A DNA stretch of 64,000 nt, taken from Siphonodentalium dalli. Lineage: Eukaryota; Mollusca; Scaphopoda; Gadilida; Siphonodentaliidae. Position 1 is the first letter of the stretch; the number at the start of each line of letters is the position of its first letter. The position numbers were made by a program, and so were the translations under genes. Positions 47,860 through 59,139 of this stretch are shown here, one piece after another. The notes below the pieces were generated by a model. That model was not told the origin of the DNA, made no database searches, and saw only the letters and a program-made list of their open reading frames with translations. The DNA is taken from NCBI GenBank assembly GCA_032622095.1, contig CP136066.1, positions 202,950,978 to 203,014,977 on the forward strand, read 5' to 3'.

Positions 47860-48420
47860 CGAAATTCTCCATAGGGTTAAGTGTTAAATTTTGATCGCAA
47901 CTGTACCCAGTAAGAATCATCTGATCACATCCATCCTTTTAAAAACTACGCCTGTGTTGCATACTTAGTATTTTTTAGAAATATCAGTACGCGCATATCA
48001 TAATACACAAAATGGCGCCATTTATCCAAAGTACTAGAATCCCCATAGGGCTCAGTGTTAAATTTTGATCACAACTGTAGCCAAAACGAATTAACCGATC
48101 ACATCAAAAATTTAAAAAATACATGTAACAGTCATATCTAGTAGTTTGGAGAAGTTTCAAATCGCACCGATCACCATACGTCAGATGGCACCATCTGTCG
48201 TTTTCTGTAAATACGAAACGCTCTCTAAATTATGTTGACCCCGATTTAGGCCGACCCGCCAAAATTCAAGAATGGAAACAAGTGAATCCTGAAAACAAAC
48301 CTACTAGGCATACATAATCCGTTTTCAGATCGCTTTTAACAAACCAAAAATGCAAAATGACATAAGGAATCCGACTATGCTGCGACGCTGATTTTCACAA
48401 CATTTCAGTGAGGGCAACTT
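47860..48420 (-). repeat. Right arm of the long inverted repeat
   Basis: Contains two tandem units of about 170 bp (GTGTTAAATTTTGATC-ACAACTGTA at 47881 and 48056) and the inverted match to 43333-44370. Confidence 0.6.
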
Positions 48421-48529
48421 AGCATTTATCGATGCGCACTGGACGATTTTACGTTTTCGGACGGATTTATCAGGAGCGGTGGGTCCCCAGTGAACTCGGT
48501 CATCGTATACAGGGTGGATTTTAATTATC

Positions 48530-48975
48530 TTTTTTGTCCCCCGAAAAATTAATTGTCGGGGGACTATAGAAACTGGCTCCGTCCGTCCGTCCGTCTGTCC
48601 GTCCGTCACACTTTTGAGTACCTTCATGGTGTAATCAACTCCTCCTACAGTTTTCATCCTAGAAACTTCAGAATATTGTTGCCCATATATTGAAGATGTA
48701 CAACATGTATATAGATGACGGAAAAAATATTTTTTTACGGAGTTATTAACCTATTTCGACTTAGAAAATTGCAACATTTTTTATAATTTTCTGTATGAGG
48801 GTACCTTCATGGTGTAACCAACTCCTCCTACAGTTTTGATCGTAGATATTTGAAACTTCAGAGTATTGTTACCCACATATTGGAGATGTGCAACATGTAT
48901 ATAGATGACGAAATTATTTTTGTTACCGAGTTATTAACCCTTTTCGACTCAGAACATTTCAAAAAAAAAAATATT
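48530..48975. repeat. GGACGGAC-type repeat: (TCCG)n and two 180-bp units
   Basis: GTCCCCCGAAAAATTAATTG is followed by its partial complement GTCGGGGGAC (small stem), then a TCCG/TCTG run (48578-48607). Two tandem units start ACCTTCATGGTGTAA at 48619 and 48801 and contain CAACTCCTCCTACAGTTTT and CAACATGTATATAGATGACG. Confidence 0.8.
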
Positions 48976-49210
48976 TCTTTAACAAAGCGGCATCGACTTG
49001 CCACGTTTTCGGGGGGGACACTGTGGTCGGTTGACCTTTTATTTGTATACGAATGAACCACCGCGGGGCATGACTTCCCCGGCGCAGGGGCCATATACGA
49101 TCCCCGACATGGGGCTATATATAGGATCCTTGAAGCTAACGGGCTGACCATTTCGATCATCCATTCTTTGCAGAGTTATGGCCTTTAAAGTCAAATTACA
49201 TCTGCGCTAA

Positions 49211-50230
49211 TATATTAGATATCTTCAACAAGTAACTCTTCACACCCATCTTGGCGTTTCTATCCAATCAAATCTACATTGGGACACCCAAATAAATACT
49301 ATTTGCAAAAGAGTTGCCAGTAGATTGTCACAACTCAGGAAGATCAAATTCCAAGTAAACCGACAGACGATCGAGATAATGTTCAAAACATATATACTCC
49401 CAATAATGGAATATGGTGACATAATTTGGGATAACGCCCCTGACTGCTTACTCCAAAAGCTCGACCGTCTATATATCGACGGTGGTAGAATAATAACTGG
49501 CCTGACCCGATCTGCCTCAGAAGCGAGAGTACTGGGTGAACTTGGATGGCCTCCCCTCAACGAAAGACGTAAATTACATAAAACGCGCATGTGGCATAAA
49601 ATATTGGACAATAAGGCCCCTCCCTTCATAACGAAACTTTTGCCTCTTACCGTTGGGGAATCATGTAGATACCCAATTAGAAATCCGTTACGATACGTCA
49701 ACTACTCCACGAACACAACTCACTTTAAATCAAGTTTCCTCCCAACTATGATTGCTGAATGGAATGTATCGTGCAAAATAACAACTGATGCAAAAAAACT
49801 CACAGACCCCACATCAGAACCAACTAAGGACGAAATACTTGCTAATATGTATAATAATTTACGCATAGAAGAGACATCAATAAGACCCCCTTCTTACTAC
49901 AATGTCGGGCGGAGAACATCAAATATTTTGCAATGTAGGCTCCGAAACAACTGCAGCGATCTCAACTTCGATAAATTTAAAAATTACATATCCTCAAGCC
50001 CGTGTTGCTCCTGCGGTAACCAATGCGAAGACGCAAGCCATTTTTTCTTCGAATGTCCTTTCTACACAGAAGCAAGGAACCGTATGTGGACACGACTAGA
50101 TGAGCATAAAGTGGTCATCACCAGTATTAAAGATATTCTCTTTGGCATACCCGAAATTAGCGACACCTTGAACAGGCGATTATTCGAGACAGTACAATCA
50201 TTCATCATTTTCACAGACCGATTTCAGTAA
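49211..50230 (+). pseudogene. 5'-truncated non-LTR retrotransposon: RT thumb and C-terminal domain
   Basis: An open frame of 339 codons plus stop follows a TAA at 49208. It begins in the RT region after the catalytic site (HTHLGVSIQSNLHWDTQI, the LG motif), continues through YILPIMEYGDIIWDNAP and RIITGLTRSASEARVLGELG, and ends with a Cys/His cluster CCSCGNQCEDASHFFFECP near the C-terminus. The YxDD box and endonuclease are missing, which is typical of 5' truncation during target-primed reverse transcription. The frame is intact, so insertion is fairly recent. Clade is not resolved (CR1/L2/jockey-like appearance). A relic of a related C-terminus lies at 62413-62574. Confidence 0.85.
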
Positions 50231-50560
50231 TCATTATTCCATTGACTCCGCCCACTGCCACTGCCACAGCCACAACTACAACCTACATGTGTTTGATTGG
50301 GAGCCGGTTCCCCTATGTATACATAGCCGATCACATGGGACACCGTCTCCCACACAAATAACAACAAAACTTTCATTCCAGCAAAACCAAAACCATCGAC
50401 TTGAATTCATCAGCAGCTGAACACCAGGGGAGAGGAGCTTCACTAAGTTTCGTAACTTGTGCTCCGATCCCCTGTGCACCCACAACATCATCCATATATT
50501 CTGTTTGTAAATTATTCCATGTATTTGTGGGTCACAATAAATATGTTCAAACAATTAGAT
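50231..50560 (+). mobile_element. 3' untranslated region of the retrotransposon
   Basis: Non-coding sequence after the stop includes CACAATAAATATG (AATAAA at about 50537), a likely polyadenylation signal near the 3' end. The exact end and TSD cannot be seen because the 5' junction is unclear. Confidence 0.5.
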
Positions 50561-51674
50561 ATCTGTATCTCAGTCATCGCGCGTGTTTGAATAATCTTTA
50601 GCACGCCAATTGGACAGCACGAAGGGAACACTATCAATAACATGTAACATGTTTTTGGTTTTGTTTTTACATTCCTTTCTTTTGAAGTTATGGCCCTTAT
50701 AGTGTAAAATACAACCATCTATGTATCTCCGTCATCTTTGATCAGATGCGAATTATATTTGGTATGGTATACGCTTTGTCACGGAGTCCAGAACTTTGAC
50801 ATATATATATGTATAGCACTTAAAAACTGAACAATGCTGGATGGATCCAATCTGTCCGCGACTCGGTGACAATGCGTATAGTCGTGAACAACAATGGGAT
50901 GAAGAATAATTTAGGTCTTTCATATTTTTGCACATGTATTTAAACGGACATGGCTCATTACGAGTGTCTATACGTAAATTGGAAGGAGGTATAAGATAGG
51001 TTGACAAATAACACGAAATGTTGAAAGCTCTTTTATGTTATGTGCGCCGTGAAGTTTGCTGTTTTTGTTTGGGACCCAAACATGCATCGTGTTCAAAGTT
51101 GTATTTTTATGACTTTAATACGTCTTATGGGACATATAATGTTCACAGAAAGGTAGTTCAAGTATGTATAGACCTAATTAGACACCGGAAATAATTCAAA
51201 AGCGAATATTATTTGGTTGGAGTGCAAACCGCCATGTGCATGGCTTTAACCTATGAGCGTGCATTGGGTGACTTTAAGCATGCGTGCATGCATGTTCAAA
51301 GAAATTCGACACAATAGTAACATTGGAAATTATCGTACGATAACCAACTGAAGCCAGGTAAGACAGAACCTCACAAACAGGGATTGACTATTCCGGGGAA
51401 CAGGAACAGAACGAGGAACAGGAACGGGTAATTCCGGGTAACCAAGTGACTATTCCGGGTAACAAGAACAGATTTAAAAAATCAATTGTTTCGCGTTCTA
51501 CGCTATACGAAACAATACATATTAGTATCTCCACAGCGGTGAATCGGCAAATAGCACCCCCGATATACGGATATCGATCAGATTATTCGTAGCAAGTCGT
51601 CATTTATCGCAAAATACGCAATAATAATGTCCAATATCCATAGAAATGGGAAATGTATCAATCACACTATACCC
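50561..51674. other. No gene seen
   Basis: AT-rich. ATTCCGG(G/A)TAAC and GGAACAGGAAC phrases repeat between 51390 and 51475, and a similar TGTTCCGGGCGAAATTTATC occurs at about 51986. Confidence 0.35.
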
Positions 51675-51917
51675 AATATGCCCTATCACTAACTCGCGGC
51701 CATTTTGGATCCACCAGGTCCGGTTCCGTGGTTTCATAGATTCATCCAGCCCCGGTTCCGGCATGGTTTCAGTGTTTCAGGTCAAAGTTTTGGACTAGCA
51801 TTTCCATATATGGAGCTTTTGAATTATTCATGACTTCCATATATGGAAAGTTAAGTAAAACCACGGAACCGGACCTCGTGGATCCAAAATGGCCGCGAGT
51901 TAGTGATAGGGCATATT
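51675..51917. mobile_element. Small foldback element, 60-bp arms
   Basis: ATATGCCCTATCACTAACTC through GGTCCGGTTCCGTGGTTT is matched by its complement at 51858-51916 with one mismatch. The centre has an inverted CCATATATGGA pair. No clear TSD. Confidence 0.8.
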
Positions 51918-52872
51918 CTGACACATGGAAGTTTATGGTACTTTTTGTTTAAAGAATATCTTGTCAAACTTTTAAAAATGATTGACGTCTGTTCCGGGCG
52001 AAATTTATCAGGAATAGGAACAGATTCTTCGTCGAAAATCTCATATTTTTCGCAACTGACACAAAACTAGCGAAACTTATTCTAAAAACAGGAAGAATAT
52101 AACCCCTGCTGTCTAATTAATTATGAGATGTTGGTGTTTATTTTGAGATGTTCTGTTTAAAAAAACTTCGACAAATTACTGACTGATTGGTATCCGGGCG
52201 GCTGAATTTTCCAACAGAATCGTCGTTACTGACTGATGGGTGTCTGGGGGGACTGAACAGAATCGTCGTAGCATATCACAGGAATTTATTCAAGACCTAA
52301 TCGGTATGTTGCTTCGGTTGGCTTTTCATTTGAAGTGAAACTTCCCCAATCAGTATAAAACTGGTATCAGAATGAACCCTTTATCAGCCTTATCAGTTGT
52401 TTCTGTTATCTTAAACGAGTGCCATTAATTGTCCGACACTAAATGATTCTACCCAATTTACAAGCGCAGTTATTCGACATGTGGTGTTAGAATTTGATTC
52501 ATCACGCCATTGCGTTGCGTCATACGGCCGTGCTCGTTCTTCCATGACCGACCACGGAGCAGCAATGAAGATAAGAAGCTGATACGGGGTGATTTGATGA
52601 TGGTTTCTGCTATTAGCGCCTCAGTTTATAGACGATTTCATCGAAGTGACGTTTTGTCAATTAGATAACGATACATTGCTCTTTGGAAAATCCACATTGC
52701 CGAAAATAACTATCTAACCTGACCTGCCTGATAGGCTATAACGAATTAAAATTGAGTTTTCGTTCGAAAATGGTGTAGGCCGAATGTGTTACGATCATCT
52801 ATAGCCATAAATTGAACTACAGATCCTGTATTTGCGAACATCACTTATACGTTACGGGGTTCTGCTATTACA
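51918..52872. other. No gene seen
   Basis: TTACTGACTGAT repeats twice (52175 and 52226). Otherwise unremarkable. Confidence 0.35.
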
Positions 52873-53256
52873 TTAACCCTTTACCCAACAAACCGGCCAA
52901 AAATGGCCAAATAAAGCTTCAACAGCCTAAAATATCTTCGGTCTGTCTCAATAGAACCATACAAATATGGATATCATTGGAACCGGCTCCTTGACCACAT
53001 TGTGATAGTTACAGTTATGCCCTGTGCCAATGCATTCTCTTATATATGCGAGTCGACCATAGGTCGCCTCGCATATATAAGAGAATGCATTGGCCTAAAC
53101 ACTTTTTACCATTTTTTCTTACATTCTTTAACAATTTTATAATTTTTAATGTGTTAAGCCAATGCATTCTCTTATATATGCGAGGCGACCTATGGTCGAC
53201 TCGCATATATAAGAGAATGCATTGGCACAGGGCCCTTCTGTTGGGTAAAGGGTTAA
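52873..53256 (+). mobile_element. TTAA double-hairpin MITE, copy E
   Basis: TTAA at 52873-52876 and 53253-53256; hairpins at 53026-53094 and 53158-53226. It is the shortest of the copies with TTAA at both ends, with a reduced T-rich spacer. Confidence 0.92.
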
Positions 53257-53476
53257 TCAGTTTTATGTTTCATAGTCTTCGTTTCGAGGACAAGCATCTA
53301 TAGCATCCGGTTGTCAGTTGTTTAGCGATGAAGGCCCCAGCATATCAATTGATAAAATAAAATAAGCCAAACTATTTGTGCGAGCATGTTTTTACTGGCA
53401 CGTTTGTATGGCATTTGTGCAGGTATTTTCTCATTGAAAACCCCATGGTGCCAGAATATGAACGACAACGTGCATA

Positions 53477-55204
53477 CACTGCAAATACAAATGTTCAGAT
53501 TTGAACACCAAAAATGCAACAGATATTGAACATGTTCTATGTAGTATGTGTTCAATGTTGAACACTAGCGTTCAAAATAGTTAACGCATACATGCGTTCA
53601 GAACACATGCAACAGATATTGAACACCAAACAGGCGTTCAATGGAGTAATTTGAACTCTATGTGTTCAATTTTTTTAACGCTTGTGTTCAATTTTGAACA
53701 CTATGTGTTCAAATTTTTTAACGCTGGTGTTCAAATGTTGAACACTATGTGTTCAAATGTTTTTAACGCTTAAATCATGACATGATTTGTACATGCTGCA
53801 CATATGGTTATGAAGCAAAACCAATTTACAGGTGCTCAGTCAGTGATATATTCTATAACTTCTATACTACTACTAGTACAGTACTAGGGCCTACTAGTAC
53901 TACTAATAGGCCAAATTTGTATTTTGAAAGAAATGTATGTAGCCTATAGGAGGCTAGGCCTATATTTATATTATATACCACCGAATTTTCTACATGCATG
54001 ACTACTATATACGTATTCCGAATTGTCAAGGTTATACTTATAGTAACTTATACTGATGAAAATGAATAATTATGAGTTCATGATGATGAAAATTGAAATT
54101 ACATAATTTCTAAATTCTGGGTACAATAATTTAATGTGAATACTCACCACTAACGTGCACGTAGAATATATGTCCATGCGTCGAAATAAAAAAAAATCCG
54201 CTAAGCCTATTTACTGAAGATCGATTTTCTTGAGCCACACATATTTTACAATAACACAACCACAATGGCGCTAGGCATCTCTGCTAATTAAAGGTACGGT
54301 TGGCCTTGGCGGTGGGTATCCTGTGAAAATATTTTCACCCGTCAAAAACCGCCACAAACAGACAGAACAACAAAGTGTAGACAGACATTGTCCGCATGCA
54401 AATAAGAAATATCGCATAAACAGTATGTTATTGTCATATCTTTGACCATTGTTATGTAAACAAAAGCTTAAAAAGTTACTTTTCTGGTGTTTGTTTATAT
54501 TATGATGGTAAACATAAAGAGCGTTCTTTGTTGGTGAATTCCTGATATGGAACGAATAAAGAGCGTTTATGCCATTTGTGTGTGATTAGCCAGCAGCATT
54601 GTGCTGTCTTCTGTAACACAATCAAGCTCTTGCTTATGTAAAATATAGTAAATCTTTATGATAACATGCTGTTTACGCGATGGTCATGGTATATATGAAC
54701 GAAACTGTATGCGTTTTAATGTTTTTCTGTCTACGGTGATTGGAACAAATATGAATATTTTCGACAACTAAGGCCTCACGTGCCTTTAAATTATTACCCT
54801 CCAAATCATCATTTGCTCGCGCAATAGCGTGACGTACCTCATTCATGACGTCATGCCGTCATTTAAGCGCGGATGGTATTTGAACACCAGCGTTCAAAGT
54901 ATTGAGAACACCAGCGTTCAAAATATTGAACACCATAGGCCTAATATATTGAACGCATAATTGAACACATCGTGTTCAATTTATAATGATTCTATTGAGC
55001 TATCTTAAACGCCAGTGTTCAAATGGTTGAACAAGAATTACGACTTGAACACATGGCGTTACGGATTGAACACTTCACATTAAAATTTGAACTCTTGGTG
55101 TTATCATTTGAAGACTTGGCGTTCAGATTTGAACACATAGCGTTACTATTTGAACACATGTGTTGAATTTACGCGTAAAAAATAGAACACATATATTTGC
55201 AGTG
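53477..55204. mobile_element. 1.73-kb TA-flanked element rich in GTTCAA/TTGAAC motifs
   Basis: Inverted ends CACTGCAAATA and TATTTGCAGTG, each next to TA. Both subterminal regions (53490-53775 and 54875-55195) are packed with TTGAACAC, GTGTTCAA and AACGC motifs in both orientations. The centre holds the nested element 54288-54789. TA flanks allow a Tc1/mariner-type origin, but no transposase is present. Confidence 0.7.
54288..54789 (+). mobile_element. Second TTAA-flanked MITE family, copy 2 (nested)
   Basis: TTAA at 54288-54291 and 54786-54789, ends AGGTACGG and AGGCACGTG. Interior aligns with 35518-36044 throughout, including both AAAGAGCGTT motifs. Confidence 0.82.
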
Positions 55205-56089
55205 TATACAATGCATATTAACACATTTATATAACGACATAAGAAGTTAAATTTCGGTAGTTCCAAATGTATAACCGGGCTACCAACGCATTGCCTTAAA
55301 CACGGTGGGGAATAATGTGGTTTCGATTTGATGAGTATCACGTATTCAAAATGGCCGAGGAGATCGCAAACGCGACCGGAAACGAGGAAAAGGGTACCGG
55401 TACTAAACTAGGATAATGATATATAACATAGTATTTTGGCAGCTACGAGAATATTCTATACTATTTTTCAAACAAACTGATACCTCATTTGTGTCCAAAC
55501 TCACAGTTTTAATATTCTGACCAAAGTTGTCAGTATAGAAGGATTCTCCTAGATGTATGGACTTATTCCACGAACCTCCGACTGGAATCTTTGGTCAGAA
55601 AGTTAATGTAGAAAACGACTGAGTATTTCCGAACAAATAAGGTATCATCTTGTTTTAAAAATAAACAAGCAAATGCTCCTCGAAACAGTCAAAATGGTAT
55701 GTTTTGTGTCAGTTTCTCATATATTACGTTTTTGTGCGTTTGCACATTTTGAAAGCGTGATAACCACCAACCTCTATACAACGTGATTCCCCACCGTGTA
55801 AACTACATGAGGGTATCACCCCCCCCCCCCCACCCACGCCTTTCGGTGCGCGGGATTCGGGGTGTTTTGAAGCCGTGCGCGGGATTCATACCCTCGAATT
55901 AACTGGTATATTCGGGTTCAAGCAAAACATCTTGGACGCAGGTTTTGATGGCGCAAAATAATATTTTGTGTTAGTTACCTGTATGAATGAGTGGGTATAC
56001 TAGCTTCTTGGGCATATTCGACCACCATGCCATCATAAAGTATCATTAATCGTATCATAACGGCCTCAAAACGCGATCTTTTGTTTGCA
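55205..56089. other. No gene seen
   Basis: AT-rich. GCGCGGGATTC occurs twice (55849 and 55877). A C run lies at about 55820. Confidence 0.35.
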
Positions 56090-56420
56090 TGACTTGTGGG
56101 GTGCACAAAATTTAGAAGTCATGCACCCCACAAGTAACGTCCAATTTTAAAGAGCGGCCCCAAACCTCCCCCAAACCCAATCACGAATTCGACTTATACG
56201 GGACCAAACCGGTCAATAGTGGTGTTATAAACTGTTTTACAAACATCTCCGTTATTTCGTTAATATTACGTTTTTCTAAATATTTGTTTTCTCTAAATAC
56301 GTATTTCAGAAAAAAAACACATAATCTGAGAAATGTTATATCAACGAAATAACGGAGATGTTTGTGGAATAAACCAGTTAGGAAGAAAAAAATGTTAATT
56401 TCATCGCACCCCACAAGTAC
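56090..56420. repeat. Nested inverted repeats
   Basis: ACTTGTGGGGTGCA (56093) and TGCACCCCACAAGT (56121-56134) form a hairpin, and GCACCCCACAAGTACC recurs at 56405. Between them AACATCTCCGTTATTTCGTT (56242) and its complement at 56346-56365 form a second stem. The minus open frame 56181-56558 spans these and is not credible. Confidence 0.6.
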
Positions 56421-56865
56421 CCTCTGGTGAGAGCCCATAACGCGACCGGCGTCTCTTCGGTCGTTAACCGGAAAGTGTCCGGAAACTATATTTGATTTGT
56501 GTTCCAATTCCAAACTTTTAATTAACCGGTATATTAAAACAGTCAATTTGTATGTCATTTATCGCATATTATTTCATAACATGTATTCAAGATTCACCCC
56601 CCCCCCAAAATTAACTGGTATTCAGGATTCAGGGGGGAGGGGGTGACAGGCCTACCCTCCTACATGTATATGCATGATTCTTGTGATATAAATGCAAATT
56701 TCGATAGCATCGCCTCTAGTGGAACTACATGGTGTTTACTTCTCACGTATAGTTAGTTAGCTGTGGCACAGCGCATTTTGCATTCGATTTCTGTCACATT
56801 GTAACTTTCTGTACCGAAATGCTCGCAAAAGAATGCTTGGAAAATGTGCAAGTGTATGGCCATCA

Positions 56866-57255
56866 TTAACCCTTTACCCAACAGAAGGGCCCTGTGCCAA
56901 TGCATTCTCTTATATATGCGAGTCGACCATAGGTCGCCTCGCATATATAAGAGAATGCATTGGCTTAACACATTAAAAATTATAAAATTGTTAAAGAATG
57001 TAAGAAAAAATGGTAAAAAGTGTTAAAAAAAGATTTTTTTTAGGCCAATGCATTCTCTTATATATGCGAGGCGACCTATGGTCGACTCGCATATATAAGA
57101 GAATGCATTGGCACAGGGCATAACTGTAACTATCACAATGTGGTCAAGGAGCCGGTTCCAATGATATCCATATTTGTATGGTTCTATTGAGACAGACCGA
57201 ATATATTTTAGGCTGTTGAAGCTTTATTTGGCCGGTTTGTTGGGTAAAGGGTTAA
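56866..57255 (-). mobile_element. TTAA double-hairpin MITE, copy F (inverted)
   Basis: TTAA at 56866-56869 and 57252-57255; hairpins at 56896-56964 and 57044-57112. Nearly identical to copy D and in the same orientation. Confidence 0.92.
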
Positions 57256-58282
57256 TGTGCTGTATACTCAGATATGGATAACGCTATTTAGTATATTGAT
57301 ATACAGACAGACAGAAGTTCCAAAATATATATTAGATAAAGATAAAAGTGTTTGTGATTGTGTAAACCCTTGCGGTGGTCTAATCACAGATGGACACCAC
57401 GGGTTAGTATGATATCAGTGCTGGTAATTGTGGAGGCGCTAAACCCTTACTCTGGTCTTGATTGGATGCTTCTCATTAGGATTCACTCGCGATAATTGTA
57501 AACTTCTTTGTCACAGATGCACTCGATTTGTCTTAGGAGACGAAGCGTGTAACTATTCTGGCGAGGTTTGTACACACTACGGTTTAGCCATACCAATCGG
57601 CTAATTTACGGCGCAACAACCTCAGAAATCTATGAGCCAGACAACGAGGAAACCCAGCAGAAAAATCACTCACGGCCCCGTTCGCTGGTGGTATATCAAT
57701 AACTCCCTCAACAGTAGTCCCATAGTTGTCAACAACCACATAATTTTTAAACATAATTATCGAGAGAGGTATGCTCAGCTAAACTGCTAAACCAGCTCCC
57801 GAAGCTAGCGTTAATGTAAAAACATTACCATTGGCGTGTCCATTGCGTGAGAACCGAGCCTTCTAATTGGGAGGCAAACACATGTGATGTAAATTTTGCG
57901 TCAAGACAAGAAGCTTTTCAGAGAAAACAGTTGATTTGTGGCATTCTTCTAGTCAGCTAGTGCTGAAATCAATGTGTGATATTCTCTGTAAAACATGTTT
58001 TGGGTATGGTTAGGACCGGGCATAAAACAAACATTTCATCACTTTGGCTGTGACTTCTGCCAGAATTATGTTACGAGGATATATTTATGAATTTTTGGTG
58101 CAAAAATAATATTTATCGCCCGTGTTAATCTATAGCATGTATGTGCAACCTATAGTAAAATGCAACACATTAAACGTTTGATTATATACGCATTGTTTTC
58201 GGCTGGTGCATGAACATTGGAATCCATTTTAACAGTGGTTTATTTGATGTAAACATGTTTTATTTCCAATCCCGATAGCATA
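57256..58282. other. No gene seen
   Basis: AT-rich unique-looking sequence without coding or RNA features. Confidence 0.35.
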
Positions 58283-58445
58283 TATAGAGGATCTCACATG
58301 AGTTTTTATTTTATACGGAATTTATCAACCGAGTTCACTAAATTCGATTTGAGCCGAGGTTTACCGAGGCTCAAATAGAATTTAGTGGACGAGGTTGATA
58401 AATTACGTATAAAATAGGACGAGTGTGAGATACTTTTTATCACAT
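58283..58445. mobile_element. Stem-loop element sharing ends with 4218-4760
   Basis: Begins TATATAGAGGATCTCACATG. Arms such as TTTTATTTTATACGGAATTT and the region through ACTAAATT are complementary to 58369-58432. Right end GTGTGAGATAC. The end motif is shared with the intron-2 element. Confidence 0.65.
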
Positions 58446-59139
58446 GATCAAATAAACGCGAAGCAATGCGAAATATCCATCGAAAACAACGATAAAAACC
58501 GCAGCGATCGCAAGTCATTTGAAGAACGATGTGACGTCATCGCACGCGCTGATATTAAACGTGTCTCTTATCGATAATTATGAAACTGCTTTTATGGGCA
58601 AATTATGTGATAAATGTATATAACATTAAAAGTTATACATTATCCGAATTAACTCTCCTAAATTACAATTTCTTTGGCTTCGGGGGGTAAAACATATTTG
58701 ATTCGAGTCGAGGAACCCACCCATCAAAGCTCAGAGTTATCAGATATCGATTTTTGAAATTTGTTATCCCTGTGGGAGAGTCGCATTTATAAGATAATAC
58801 ATTGGCACAGGGTTTTCGCAAACAATCAGGAAGCTCCAGTCGTGAACGGGTTAATTTGTGTTCATAAGATTGAACACTTGTTACATTGACACAGAAGTCC
58901 TCGATGTACTCCATTATTCATGATGCCACAGCTCCAGCCTCGGCCGATTCAAGCAAGAGAGAATATTATCTTATCGTTTAAAATTGCAATGAACAGATAG
59001 TTCAGAAGACACAAAATTGACACAATTTAAACGGCCAAAATAAACGATACAATTTCTTTAACTCTTTACCAGCCAATCTTTGGCGAACGTCGATATATAA
59101 ACATGTGAACATCCGCGGCAAGATGTACGAAGCTTGCGT

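Larger units (their letters stand above)
40951..48493. other. 7.5-kb interval bounded by diverged long inverted repeats
   Basis: The left edge (40951-41014) and right edge (48433-48493) are inverted copies: GCCCACCGCTCCTG, AAATCCGTCCGAAA, CGTAAAATCGTCCAGTGCGCA. Further inward, 43333-44370 (+) and 48380-47860 (-) share GTCGGATTCCTTATGTC, TTAAAAGCGAT, a TTTCAGAATCTACCTGTTTCC-like stretch and GAGCGTTT. The left arm therefore carries an extra block of about 2.2 kb, including the decayed gene at 41645-43134. It could be a large old DNA transposon or two independent opposed copies of a long repeat. The middle also holds the element 44752-45942. Confidence 0.5.

Noticed and set aside
56181-56558. 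125-codon minus-strand frame
   Set aside because: Most of it lies across an inverted-repeat structure, so the frame is a by-product.
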